Part shown: positions 18,226 through 26,950 of the stretch, piece by piece | How positions within the stretch are numbered: the first letter of the stretch is position 1 | Layout of the letters: each line of letters opens with the position of its first letter | Origin: an uncultured delta proteobacterium | GTDB lineage: Bacteria > Desulfobacterota > Desulfobulbia > Desulfobulbales > Desulfocapsaceae | DNA: 34,809 bases | Assembly: GCA_903901335.1 (NCBI GenBank) | Contig: CAIUQR010000097.1 | Span: forward strand, 1-34,809 | Reading direction: 5' to 3' | Position numbers and translations under genes: made by a program | Notes under the pieces: model-generated | The model's input: only the letters and a program-made list of their open reading frames with translations | What the model was told of the DNA's origin: nothing | The model's database searches: none

Positions 18226-18915
18226 ATGAGTTTAGTTGTTAGGGCTGATATTATCGAGAACAGGTTGTATTTCAAACTCTCCGGTGAATTTGCGAAGGAG
18301 GAACTTGATAAAGTTTACACAGATGTAACCTTCTTAGTTGCTGATATATCATCTGTATCTGATGGAATCGCCGGTATTTCTGATTGTCATATTGGACAAA
18401 AAAAAGATCAATCTATTAAAAAGATTCCAAATTATCTTGTAACCAATGGACTTGGAGAAATAATTAGAATTACAAATGGCGATAGTTTGCTTCACGATCA
18501 AGATAGGTATTTGTCTTCAGTATCTTCACCGATCATACCAGTTTATGCCCAAGCACATGAAGAGACAAAAGAACGTCTGGAAAGTTCTGTAAAACGTAAC
18601 GGTATACGGTTTTATGTGAATAATGTTCCAATTGAATATTCCACTGACAAATTTTGCGGAACGGGTAATCTAGTAAATATTTCAACTGGTGGCTGTTCAG
18701 TAGAGTCAATTACATTGCCACTTTCTATTGGTGAAGAATTTTTAATGCAGATCACCTTCAATAATCAAGATCTTATACATGAAAAATTTCAAGTGAATGC
18801 GAAAGTAATCAAGGTAGCCAGCAACTCATTTGCCTCCAAGTTCAATGGCTTAACCGATGATCAAAAAGTACAGCTATGGAAGTGCGTCGTTTATGGAGCT
18901 TTTAGAGGTGCGTGA
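18226..18915 (+). CDS. PilZ-domain (c-di-GMP-binding-like) protein
   Basis: The C-terminal half (about 120-229) has the two PilZ signatures: RNGIR (RxxxR, 125-129) and NISTGG (N/DxSxxG, about 150-155), with the expected beta-rich sequence after them. PilZ domains bind cyclic di-GMP and control motility, polysaccharide export or gene expression. The N-terminal half (1-110) looks like a STAS-like alpha/beta unit (VVRADIIENRLYFKLSG, then a VADISSVSDGIAGISDC strand-loop), a combination I have seen in delta-proteobacterial proteins, though I am less sure of it. No membrane span, so cytoplasmic. The ATG at 18226 has a weak ribosome binding site. Confidence 0.65.
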   Translation: MSLVVRADIIENRLYFKLSGEFAKEELDKVYTDVTFLVADISSVSDGIAGISDCHIGQKKDQSIKKIPNYLVTNGLGEIIRITNGDSLLHDQDRYLSSVSSPIIPVYAQAHEETKERLESSVKRNGIRFYVNNVPIEYSTDKFCGTGNLVNISTGGCSVESITLPLSIGEEFLMQITFNNQDLIHEKFQVNAKVIKVASNSFASKFNGLTDDQKVQLWKCVVYGAFRGA

Positions 18916-19033
18916 TTTATCTGGTGTATGGTCTTCTGTTATTATTATTGGATTAATATCCAGCATTAATCAAAAATGGGTATGATTTTCCACGGTCTCA
19001 ACAGTTCATTTCTTATAAAAAAGGAGAGTTATA

Positions 19034-19150
19034 ATGGGCGACAAGGGCGGAAAGAAGAACAAGGAGAAGAGCCAGAAACAATCAAACGATAAGCATCAAC
19101 AAAAGGATAATAAAAAGGCTGCCAAACTTCCTGTATCAAAAAAAGTATGA
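19034..19150 (+). CDS. Tiny lysine-rich protein (38 aa) ahead of the TPR gene
   Basis: An ATG at 19034 with a strong AAAGGAGAG site opens 38 codons ending TGA at 19148-19150. The protein begins MGDKGGKKNKEKSQKQ and is almost entirely Lys, Gln, Asn, Asp and Gly, so it is probably disordered and basic. I recall similar 'MGDKGGKK' micro-proteins from deltaproteobacteria, without known function. The stop is one base before the ATG of the TPR gene, so the two are probably translationally coupled. A second lysine-rich protein of similar size is at 30454-30573. Confidence 0.65.
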   Translation: MGDKGGKKNKEKSQKQSNDKHQQKDNKKAAKLPVSKKV

Positions 19151-19151
19151 A

Positions 19152-20729
19152 ATGGTGAGAAGTATGAGTGAATGGAGACAACAGGCAATTACCTTGAAAG
19201 ATGCGGATGGTTGGGATGCGCTGCTTGACTGGTGCAGTCGGTGGACTAAAATTGAGCCGGAAGATGCTGAAGCCTGGCGCAATCTTGGCGATGCTTATTT
19301 CGGTCTTGATCGTTATCCCGAAGCTACTGAAGCTTATCGGAGGGCGCTGAAAATCACTCCAGACAATGGTGATACCTGGAATGCACTTGGGAGAGTGTAC
19401 TATGACCTTAAACGCGGCACCGAAGCCGTTGAAGCCTTTCAGAATGCTCTGAGGATAAATCCCAATGACAGCGGCATTTGGTGCATTCTCGGAGGTTCAT
19501 TCATCCTTCTCAAACAGCATAGCGAAGCTGTACATGCCTATCGACAGGCGCTGGAGATCAATCCAGACTATGCCGCGATTTGGTACTGTCTTGGGGCCTG
19601 TTGCAGGTTTCTTGAGAACTACCCGGAAGCAGTTGACGCCTATCAACGGGCAGTGAAAATTGGACCTGAATTGTTTGATGCCTGGCACGAATTGGGGGTC
19701 ACATTTTTGGATCTTGAATCCTACCGCGAAGCAATCAACGCCCTTTTGCAGGCATTAGAAATCCATCCAGATAATGCTGACGTCCTCTATGCATTGGGGG
19801 CCGCTTATAGCGATCTGGAATGTTACCCCGAAGCAATAGAATCTTATCAGGAGGCACTAAAAAACAACCCTGAACATGCCAGTACATGGCATAACCTTGG
19901 AGGAATTTACATTGCTATTGAACGTTATGACGACGCCCTCAAGGCATTTAAGAGGGCACTGAAAATCAATCCCTATGACGCCAGTATATGGAGTGGCATT
20001 GGGCTCGCTTACCATAGCTGCAAATGCTATGCAGAGGCCATCGAGTCCTATCTGCAAGCTATAAAAATCGATCCAGATTCTTTCGACAACTTGTATAATC
20101 TCGGGCTCGCTTACTATGACCTTGAGAACTACATCGAAGCTATCGACGCTTTTCAGCGGGGGATTCAATCCAATCAAGATAATACCACCATTTGGAAAAA
20201 TCTCGGTGACGCTTATGCCAGGCTTGAACGTTACGACGAAGCCATTGACGCTTATCGTCAGGCGCTGCAGATCGATCGAGAGAATGCAGTCGCCTGGCAC
20301 GAACTAGGAATCGCATATAGCGAATCGGAACGCTACCCAGCCTCAATTGACGCCTTTAATAAGGCACTGCAGATTGATCCGGACATGGATGATGCTTGGT
20401 TCAACCTTGGAGTTGTTTATGATGACCTTGAGCGCTACGCGGATGCTATCGATTCCTATCAGCAGGCATTGAAGATTAACCCGTTTAGTGCTAAATCTTG
20501 GGGCAATATGGGGATCGATTACGGTAAACTTGAACGCTATGCGGAAGCGATTAAATCATATCGGCGTGTCTTGGAGATTGATCCAGACAATGCAGGCATC
20601 TGCTACAGTATAGGATATGCGTATCTTTTGTCTGGCAACAAGTCGGCAGCTATGGAATTTGTTGAAAAACTGCAAACTCTCGATTTAAAACTGGCCTTTA
20701 TGCTGCGCTACAAAATCTCGCCTGACTGA
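19152..20729 (+). CDS. TPR-repeat protein, 13 full repeats
   Basis: The 525-residue protein is nearly all tetratricopeptide repeats. After about 35 residues, 13 consecutive 34-residue units and one partial unit follow, each with the W-x2-LG-x2-Y-x8-Y-x2-A-x3-Y/F-x2-AL-x-I-x-P-x pattern. The array forms a superhelix for binding protein partners. No signal peptide or other domain is visible, so it is likely cytoplasmic. The start at 19152 lies one base after the stop of the tiny lysine-rich gene; Met5 at 19164 is an alternative. The repeats differ at the DNA level, so the array is not a very recent duplication. Confidence 0.92.
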   Translation: MVRSMSEWRQQAITLKDADGWDALLDWCSRWTKIEPEDAEAWRNLGDAYFGLDRYPEATEAYRRALKITPDNGDTWNALGRVYYDLKRGTEAVEAFQNALRINPNDSGIWCILGGSFILLKQHSEAVHAYRQALEINPDYAAIWYCLGACCRFLENYPEAVDAYQRAVKIGPELFDAWHELGVTFLDLESYREAINALLQALEIHPDNADVLYALGAAYSDLECYPEAIESYQEALKNNPEHASTWHNLGGIYIAIERYDDALKAFKRALKINPYDASIWSGIGLAYHSCKCYAEAIESYLQAIKIDPDSFDNLYNLGLAYYDLENYIEAIDAFQRGIQSNQDNTTIWKNLGDAYARLERYDEAIDAYRQALQIDRENAVAWHELGIAYSESERYPASIDAFNKALQIDPDMDDAWFNLGVVYDDLERYADAIDSYQQALKINPFSAKSWGNMGIDYGKLERYAEAIKSYRRVLEIDPDNAGICYSIGYAYLLSGNKSAAMEFVEKLQTLDLKLAFMLRYKISPD

Positions 20730-20946
20730 CTTAACAAACTACTGGAGATTGAGACGCTTAACATTCCTGCCGATAATTGAATTAAATTAAATGAATGCCC
20801 AGGGAGATAAAAGGACACGATAAGCGGAAAAAGAATGCATCAGTGTAAAAATCTAGGCGGGCGAGATGTGTTGCGATGAGTTAATCTGTCAAGCCATTTA
20901 CATTTATGACAAATAGTCTAACCGGAGTGATGTTGTGATGTCATCG

Positions 20947-21207
20947 TTACCCGTGCTTTATTTTGAGAAGGAGCACACATAGAGAGAGGACAAAACTGAT
21001 ACTGTTTGATATGATTAATGGCAAATCCTCCAGTATGATTCCATAAATCAGCCAGAGAAACAATCCCGTGGTAAGAATTGCATACATCAGGAAAGAAACA
21101 TCTTCGGTCCTTTTGGATCTCAATATCTTGATTACCTGGGGTAGGAATGAACTGGTCGTACAAATTGCAGCCATTAATCCAATCAGGGTGGTCCAGTGAA
21201 ATTTCAT
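20947..21207 (-). CDS. SemiSWEET sugar transporter (MtN3/PQ-loop)
   Basis: This 86-residue membrane protein has three hydrophobic spans and the family motif TSSFLPQVIKILRSK, with the conserved Pro-Gln of the PQ loop at about 23-24, then TEDVSFLMY and the third helix region. SemiSWEETs work as homodimers for facilitated sugar passage across the inner membrane. The length is exactly that of the bacterial family. The ATG at 21207 has only a weak ribosome binding site. It stands alone between unrelated neighbours, so the substrate cannot be guessed. Confidence 0.92.
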   Translation of the reverse strand: MKFHWTTLIGLMAAICTTSSFLPQVIKILRSKRTEDVSFLMYAILTTGLFLWLIYGIILEDLPLIISNSISFVLSLCVLLLKIKHG

Positions 21208-21380
21208 GTTTCTGGGAAATAGAGTAGCAATGAAGCAGAAAGCCTGGGAAAGAGTAGGTGTTTAGAAAACCACATGTTTTCTGGTACCTCATAACCAATG
21301 ACAGGATGCATCCTTTCATGCCCTCCATTAGAGCTCAAACACATTCTTTGTGAGGTTCTAAGGTACCATGCGTGGAATCA

Positions 21381-21881
21381 TTATGCAGTTTCGTAGCAGG
21401 CCAGAATTTCCCCAAAATAGAGCGTATGGTAGTCTTTTTTAGGGTATAGATTTTCCAGATCACCATTGAGAAAAGCGTTATCCATTGCCGACTTATAGAC
21501 GATTTTGCATTCGTAGTGAACGCCGGGAATGTCAATAATGGGTGATTCGATACACTTCGCTGGTTTGGATAGCAGATTACATTCTTTAAACTTATCAAAA
21601 TCTCTGCCTGATTTCGTGCCACAAAAAATTACTGCCTTGTTATGGTCGTCGCCGGCAGGAATCGTGACGGTGAAATTGTCTGTTTTTTCAAGCAAGGTGA
21701 AAGTGTATCTCGAATCTCTCACAGCTATCATGAAGATAGGCTTTTGCCATATACATCCGATTGTTGCCCAGCCAATGATCATAGTGTTGACAATACCATC
21801 AGCCTTGACGGTAAGAAATGCACCTTTTTTGATCCGTTCCATCAATTTGTCGGCTTGCTCAAGATAGTCTCTTTCTTTCAT
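21381..21881 (-). CDS. Flavin reductase-like, FMN-binding split-barrel protein
   Basis: The 166-residue protein matches the flavin reductase-like family: a helix, then GAFLTVKADGIVNTMIIGWA, a PIFMIAVRDSRYT strand (flavin-contact region), FTVTIPAG, and the late HYECKIVYK strand with a final HTLYFGEILA strand. Members either reduce flavin with NAD(P)H or bind FMN for electron transfer in anaerobes. The ATG at 21881 is preceded by AAAGGAATACG. It is a single gene, so the partner enzyme is unknown. Confidence 0.88.
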   Translation of the reverse strand: MKERDYLEQADKLMERIKKGAFLTVKADGIVNTMIIGWATIGCIWQKPIFMIAVRDSRYTFTLLEKTDNFTVTIPAGDDHNKAVIFCGTKSGRDFDKFKECNLLSKPAKCIESPIIDIPGVHYECKIVYKSAMDNAFLNGDLENLYPKKDYHTLYFGEILACYETA

Positions 21882-22262
21882 AATCGTATTCCTTTAAAGG
21901 GCTCTTTTTGTAAATTCAGCTCGCTATTCCAACCTTTCATTCCAGTGGAACTATGCCAGGTATACATTTAACTTGGCCAGAGATGTATTTTATAAGCTCT
22001 ATGAACTAATAGGTCAAGGATGCCATCTGTCAGGGTCAGATTACACATCCACCCTTTTCTAGAGAATTTGCGAAACCGGCAGAAACACCGCAGACAAAAA
22101 GGAGACAATCTTTATCTGGAGCGGGATTTTGGACGGTGATTTCCTGGTTTCCTGATTATACTGCAATACGATCTTTCTGGTAGAGGCGTTTCAGATTTTC
22201 GATAAACGTCGTAGAAATTGACAGCGTCATGAAGATGCCTCATTTTCATACAGGATAATAGC
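21882..22262. other. 381-base divergent intergenic region
   Basis: It should contain the promoters for the flavin-reductase-like gene (minus) and the MFS gene (plus). A TTGACA at about 22217 could be a -35 box of the MFS gene, but the -10 region is poor. No ORF with a ribosome binding site and no strong hairpin was found. Confidence 0.45.
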
Positions 22263-23654
22263 ATGCAAAAAAGCGAATCGGGCTCACCGGGAATGATACT
22301 GCTGACAGTTTGCATTGCCCAGTTCATGGCCCCTTTCATGTTGACGTCTGTAGGTGTCGCCCTGCCATCTCTGGGACGTGACCTAGGTGCCTCAGCCGTG
22401 CAGCTTGGACTCGTGGAACAGCTCTATGTCCTGTCGCTTGCCATGTCCATGCTCACCTTCGGTCGTCTTGGCGATATCGTCGGCCAACGCAGGGTCTTTC
22501 TCACAGGGCTAATCATTTTCACACTGCTCACCTTCTCACTCGGTTTTGCGAGATCAATCAGGCTGGTGATGTTCTTTCGTTTCTTTCAGGGGATTGGGGC
22601 AGCCATGTTCCTTGCAGGCAGCATGGCCATCGTAGCTGCCGCCTACCTCCCGGAACAAAGAGCACGTAAAATCGGTGTTGTTTCCACATGCACATATACA
22701 GGACTTTCGACGGGTCCGGTAATAGGAGGGTACATAACCCTCCACTTCGGATGGCCCTATGTATTCTTGATGGCCGTGCCTATCGGGATAGCGGCCATCG
22801 CCATGGGTCTTTTCGGTATGAAGGAGATGGATAAAAATGCCGCTGGGGAACGGATGGACTGGAAAGGAAGCCTGGCGTATGCTATTAGCATCGGTTTCAT
22901 CATGACGGGAGCTGCCCATGCCCGTGAACTTGCGGTGGGACTGCCGATGATTGTGCTGGGTATCCTCGGCCTCATCGTCTTTATTCGGATGGAAATGCGA
23001 TCGGAAAGCCCTCTCCTTGATGTATCGCTCCTTTCTAAAAACCGATTCTTCACATTAAGCTGCCTTGCCGCCCTTGGAAACTATGCGGCAACTTTCGGCA
23101 TCATCTTTCTAATGAGCCTGTTCCTCCAATATGTTAAAGGCCTCTCACCAAGACAGGCAGGCTATGTTTTACTGATGCAGCCCCTCATGCAGGTCGTTGC
23201 ATCGCCCATTGCCGGTAGGCTTGCCGAGAGATTTGCAGTCGCAAAACTGGCCACAGTCGGAATGCTCGCAAGCTCAGCAGGACTTTTACTAGCAGCACTG
23301 ACCATTGGACCAAATATACCGCTCTGGCTGATTGTCCTTGAGCTTATGTTGATAGGGGCGGGATTTGGTATCTTTATCACCCCGAATTCAACCGCCATTA
23401 TGGGAAGTGTCGAGAAGAGACAGTTTGGAGTTGCCTCCGGGATGATAGGAGCAATGCGAACCCTCGGTATGGCCACAAGCTTCACGGCGATTGCCCTGAT
23501 TTTTTCTCTGTTCATGGGGAAGGATGCCATCACAAATGCCACATTACCCGTCTTCATATTGAGTATGAAAACCGGACTTGCGGTCTTTGCTGTTTTTTCA
23601 TGCCTCGGGGTTATCATGTCTTTCGGAAGAGGGACAATACAAGCACGCTCCTGA
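22263..23654 (+). CDS. MFS transporter, DHA2-type drug efflux family
   Basis: A 463-residue polytopic membrane protein with the MFS layout. Motif A-like GRLGDIVGQRRVFLTG follows the second span, RFFQGIGAAMFLA is a typical motif B/D region in span 4, and GLSTGPVIGGYI is motif C in span 5, the signature of drug:H+ antiporters. About 13-14 hydrophobic spans are visible, matching the EmrB/QacA (DHA2) group. It probably exports small toxic compounds using the proton gradient. No membrane-fusion or outer-membrane partner gene, and no adjacent regulator, is present. An AGGAT lies 7 bases upstream of the ATG. Confidence 0.9.
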   Translation: MQKSESGSPGMILLTVCIAQFMAPFMLTSVGVALPSLGRDLGASAVQLGLVEQLYVLSLAMSMLTFGRLGDIVGQRRVFLTGLIIFTLLTFSLGFARSIRLVMFFRFFQGIGAAMFLAGSMAIVAAAYLPEQRARKIGVVSTCTYTGLSTGPVIGGYITLHFGWPYVFLMAVPIGIAAIAMGLFGMKEMDKNAAGERMDWKGSLAYAISIGFIMTGAAHARELAVGLPMIVLGILGLIVFIRMEMRSESPLLDVSLLSKNRFFTLSCLAALGNYAATFGIIFLMSLFLQYVKGLSPRQAGYVLLMQPLMQVVASPIAGRLAERFAVAKLATVGMLASSAGLLLAALTIGPNIPLWLIVLELMLIGAGFGIFITPNSTAIMGSVEKRQFGVASGMIGAMRTLGMATSFTAIALIFSLFMGKDAITNATLPVFILSMKTGLAVFAVFSCLGVIMSFGRGTIQARS

Positions 23655-23797
23655 GGGGAGAAAAACAGGTTTAAGGGTGCAATAAAGCCTACCTCCAGTA
23701 ACTGGCCAGGGGGGCGGATTTTAGCTCCAACTCTCTTCTCTCTTTAAGGTTTTGTGCACCCAAAAAAATATCGGTTACGCTGTCTCAGTTGCAGATT

Positions 23798-23826
23798 CCG
23801 ACAAAGAAAGTTTGTCAAACTGTCGG
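23798..23826. repeat. Nested inverted repeat between MFS and diadenylate cyclase genes
   Basis: CCGACA at 23798-23803 pairs with TGTCGG at 23821-23826. An inner pair GACAAA / TTTGTC (23800-23805 and 23811-23816) offers an alternative, mutually exclusive hairpin. It lies in the 252-base gap where two convergent genes end. A terminator is conceivable, but no T-run follows. Confidence 0.35.
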
Positions 23827-23906
23827 AGGATAAGAGTAATCTGGCAGTATAATCACTGAGCGTCTCGGAGCACGAATTTCACGCTGGCACAATTTCTGTT
23901 TTGTTT

Positions 23907-24800
23907 TTAAACCACCCGTGTGCTTATAACAGGATCAAGGGCAGCAATGATTTTACCTTCATCAAAAACTGTTACCCTGCCGGTGCTTTCCGAAACAACA
24001 ACCGCTATAGCCTCGCTGTGCATAGTGATACTCGCCGCGGCCCTGTGACGGGAGCCAAAACCTTTGAGTTGTCTTGTCACCGAGGTTACAGCATCAAGAT
24101 GACGGCCAGCGGCCTCAACAACTCCTTTTTCGGAAATTATAAAAGCACCGTCAAGCTGGGCAAGCTCTTTAACGCTCTCAACCACCTCAGAGGAGGTTAT
24201 ATTCCTTGTGTCTTCAGGGTACCCTCTGAAAGGATTGAATATTGCCTGGTGTGACAATTTCATTATCTGCTCAACATTGCCAATAATAAACGTAGTACCG
24301 ACTGATTTTCCTTCTCTTCCCAAGGCCCCTATATCAAGCGCGATATCAACCACAGCGATCACAATCTGGAAAAAATCTTTCGACATCAATGATCGTGGGT
24401 CAAAAGGAAATTCCTCACTCCATGAGAGTTTAAGATCATGAATTGTAATGGTGTCGAGATGATCTTTTCCCCATGGTCCTAAAACACAGACAACTTTACT
24501 GTCTGGCTGAATAACTTGTTTAAGAACTGCTTGCATGAAGGCATATTTGATTCTGGAAAAACGGGACTGATTACCATACCAAGTGTGAATAACAGTTTTC
24601 TGTTTGGTAATATATTCTGGAATCTCCATATCTTTTGGGATGACAAGTACGATTGATTCATCTTTAACAGGTTCAATGTTACTGAATGCATTGTAGGATT
24701 GTTCACTATTTAGAAAAAGAAAAACCTTGTCGCTAGCGGTTTCCCTGGCAAGCCGTAACGCATTTGCTATTAAAATGTTTGCCTGTTCTTGAGTTTTCAT
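23907..24800 (-). CDS. DacZ-type diadenylate cyclase (c-di-AMP synthase)
   Basis: The enzyme makes cyclic di-AMP from two ATP. The DAC (DisA_N) domain fills residues about 140-290 with both hallmark motifs: LDGAF (216-220, the DGA motif) and GSRHRAAAS (249-257, the RHR motif). GREGKSVGTTF (161-171) and NPFRGY (189-194) are further typical segments. The N-terminal 125 residues resemble a pyruvate-kinase C-terminal-like alpha/beta domain (QANILIANALRLARETAS start), the architecture called CdaZ/DacZ, best known from archaea. No membrane span, so a soluble enzyme. The start is placed at ATG 24800; the frame extends to a TTG at 24809. Neighbours are DNA repair genes on the same strand. Confidence 0.88.
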   Translation of the reverse strand: MKTQEQANILIANALRLARETASDKVFLFLNSEQSYNAFSNIEPVKDESIVLVIPKDMEIPEYITKQKTVIHTWYGNQSRFSRIKYAFMQAVLKQVIQPDSKVVCVLGPWGKDHLDTITIHDLKLSWSEEFPFDPRSLMSKDFFQIVIAVVDIALDIGALGREGKSVGTTFIIGNVEQIMKLSHQAIFNPFRGYPEDTRNITSSEVVESVKELAQLDGAFIISEKGVVEAAGRHLDAVTSVTRQLKGFGSRHRAAASITMHSEAIAVVVSESTGRVTVFDEGKIIAALDPVISTRVV

Positions 24801-25005
24801 GACGAGCAATTCACTCTTTTTTGAAGATGTGCATCCAAATGAAATCGTAATTCATCATTTCGCCCGATGAATAAAGCTTGGAAATTCGCATGTTATGATG
24901 AATTACGAATCAAAAATTAGCGCAAGGAACTCCTGTATAGCGGACTTTGGTACAAGCCTTTATCGAATTTTTCTGCCGTTGCCTATAGTTACCAGTACCC
25001 CTCTT

Positions 25006-25662
25006 CTAGGAGGCATTATCATCGACTGGTCGGATCAGCTCTGCACCATGATTCCTTGGGTTTCCGACTAGCTGACTGACCGGATAGAAGACGACATCAG
25101 GTAAGGCCGGACCCTCCAATATTTCAAGAGCTGCATCGAGATCGCCATGAATCCAGTTACCTGCCAAATCTGGCTCAAGCATCAGCGGCTTCCGATCATG
25201 AATCTCCTTCAATACTCCATCAGAATCACAGGTTATGATGGTACATGAAAATAATTCAGACTCCGTGCCCTGCCATCTATCCCATAACCCTGCAAAGACA
25301 AGCGGTTCATCATAGACCGATGTAATAAAATAGGGCGTTTTTTTGGTACCCTGCTGTTTCCATTCATAATATCCCGTTGCCGGAATCAAACACCGATGAC
25401 CATGTTTCCAGGCTGATCTGAATGTCGGTTTCTGCATTAACGAATCCGAACGAGCATTAAAGGTGGCGTACTTCGACGTTGGTTCTTTGGACCAGACTGG
25501 AATAAGACCCCAACGCATCATTTTCCAGCCGTCTTGTAAATACACCGGAACTATAGAGGTTGGTGAGATGTTGTAATTATCCTCGACTCCTTCCAGAACA
25601 TCAACCATTACACGAGAAAACCGGCCAGCCTCTCTAAATGCAAATGCATATCTTCCGCACAT
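25006..25662 (-). CDS. yedK: SRAP-domain abasic-site DNA-protein crosslink protein (YedK/HMCES family)
   Basis: SRAP proteins covalently trap abasic sites in single-stranded DNA through their N-terminal cysteine and shield them from error-prone cleavage. The 218-residue protein starts MCGRY, so Cys2 becomes residue 1 after Met removal. It has the conserved WGLIP block (51-55), FNARSDS (68-74), TGYYEW with Glu100 (96-101), and the H-containing loop IHDRKPLML (154-162). In most members this loop reads HxRMP, so Lys replaces Met here. The start is one base after the umuC stop, showing one operon umuD-umuC-SRAP. Confidence 0.93.
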   Translation of the reverse strand: MCGRYAFAFREAGRFSRVMVDVLEGVEDNYNISPTSIVPVYLQDGWKMMRWGLIPVWSKEPTSKYATFNARSDSLMQKPTFRSAWKHGHRCLIPATGYYEWKQQGTKKTPYFITSVYDEPLVFAGLWDRWQGTESELFSCTIITCDSDGVLKEIHDRKPLMLEPDLAGNWIHGDLDAALEILEGPALPDVVFYPVSQLVGNPRNHGAELIRPVDDNAS

Positions 25663-25663
25663 A

Positions 25664-26938
25664 TTACGACCCCGTAGAATTTATCACAGGCAATTCCTGC
25701 CATTTTGTTGTGTAAGCCGGAGATTTCTGAGACTGTTGCATGGCCCAAGGTTTGTTGGCCGCTTTCGTCATGCCGTACTGTATGGTATTGCGTCCCCATT
25801 TCTTGTTTATCATATCCAGACCAGCCATAAGAACTTTGTCTTCTTTCGATGTGGCCAAGGAAAAGAGATCCAATTGTTTATACCCTTTTACGATGCCGGT
25901 CAGCATGATACCACCTTTGCGATATCTGTAGCCTGGTCTGTATAACGATTTGAGGCAGTGCAAAGCTGCGTTTATGAGTTCCGGTGTAGATGAGGTGGGC
26001 CTGGCCAAGGTGATGGTCTGATTGTTGGAATAATATTGCTGAGCAAAAAGGCCGGTAGTAATAAAGACATTCAGAGTTTCGGCCTCGACTCCCTGCTTGC
26101 GAAGTTTTTCTGCCGCTATCGAGGTGTAACTGATGACGGCTTCTCTGAGATGGTCGATGTCTGTTACAGATTGGCCAAATGTTCTTGAAGTAACAATAGA
26201 TTTTGGACATGCAGGAGCATTTTGAAGCGCAATACAGGGGATGTCGTTCAATTCCATCACAGTCCGAGATCCAACGACCGTCAAAGTTTTGCGTATCCAG
26301 GTTTGATCTGCTCTTTTAAGATCAAGTGCCGTATAGATGCCACGCCTATTTAGTTTTTCAGTAGAACGCGAGCCTACCCCCCAAACATCATTGACCTTGA
26401 TCTTTCCAAGAATGTTGTCTGTTTGACTGTTGTCGACAAGATCGAAGACGCCTTGTGCTCGTGTATCCTTTTTTGCAATCCGGTTTGCAATTTTCGCCAG
26501 CGTCTTGGTAGTGGCAATGCCGATGGAGACCGGAATCCCAACATGTTTTCTCACTCTTTCCTTGAGTTCTGCAGCATATCTATCCCTATCCCAATTTTTG
26601 TTTACGGGTAGTGATAAAAATGCCTCATCGATGGAATATACCTCAACGTCTGCCTCCGTTTGGCGCAATACGTCCATGACCCGACAAGAAAGATCCCCGT
26701 ATAACGCATAGTTCGATGAAAAAACCTGAACATTATGCCTGGCAATCAGGGCCTTGTATTGGAATAATGGAGCTCCCATCGGAATCCCTAAGGCCTTTGC
26801 TTCATTGGATCGAGCGACTATACAGCCGTCATTATTGGAAAGCACAACTACAGGTTTACCATTCAGTTCCGGTCGGAAGAGACGCTCACATGAGACGTAA
26901 AAATTGTTGCAATCAACGAGGGCAAAAACCTTCTTCAT
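25664..26938 (-). CDS. umuC: DNA polymerase V catalytic subunit UmuC
   Basis: Y-family translesion polymerase. The 424-residue protein begins with FALVDCNNFYVSCE, the catalytic Asp motif. It has LSNNDGCIVARSNEAK, the active-site SIDEAF (101-106) and GIATTKTLAKIANRIAK in the helix-hairpin-helix region. The C-terminal DUF4113 typical of UmuC contains a DMINKKWGRNTIQYG stretch. It follows umuD after 12 bases and precedes the SRAP gene by one base. With UmuD' it copies damaged DNA during the SOS response. Confidence 0.96.
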   Translation of the reverse strand: MKKVFALVDCNNFYVSCERLFRPELNGKPVVVLSNNDGCIVARSNEAKALGIPMGAPLFQYKALIARHNVQVFSSNYALYGDLSCRVMDVLRQTEADVEVYSIDEAFLSLPVNKNWDRDRYAAELKERVRKHVGIPVSIGIATTKTLAKIANRIAKKDTRAQGVFDLVDNSQTDNILGKIKVNDVWGVGSRSTEKLNRRGIYTALDLKRADQTWIRKTLTVVGSRTVMELNDIPCIALQNAPACPKSIVTSRTFGQSVTDIDHLREAVISYTSIAAEKLRKQGVEAETLNVFITTGLFAQQYYSNNQTITLARPTSSTPELINAALHCLKSLYRPGYRYRKGGIMLTGIVKGYKQLDLFSLATSKEDKVLMAGLDMINKKWGRNTIQYGMTKAANKPWAMQQSQKSPAYTTKWQELPVINSTGS

Positions 26939-26950
26939 TGAGTCAGCCGA

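Noticed and set aside
19251..20660. 102-base periodic signal read as a DNA tandem repeat
   Set aside because: It is explained by the 34-residue TPR units. The DNA copies have diverged.
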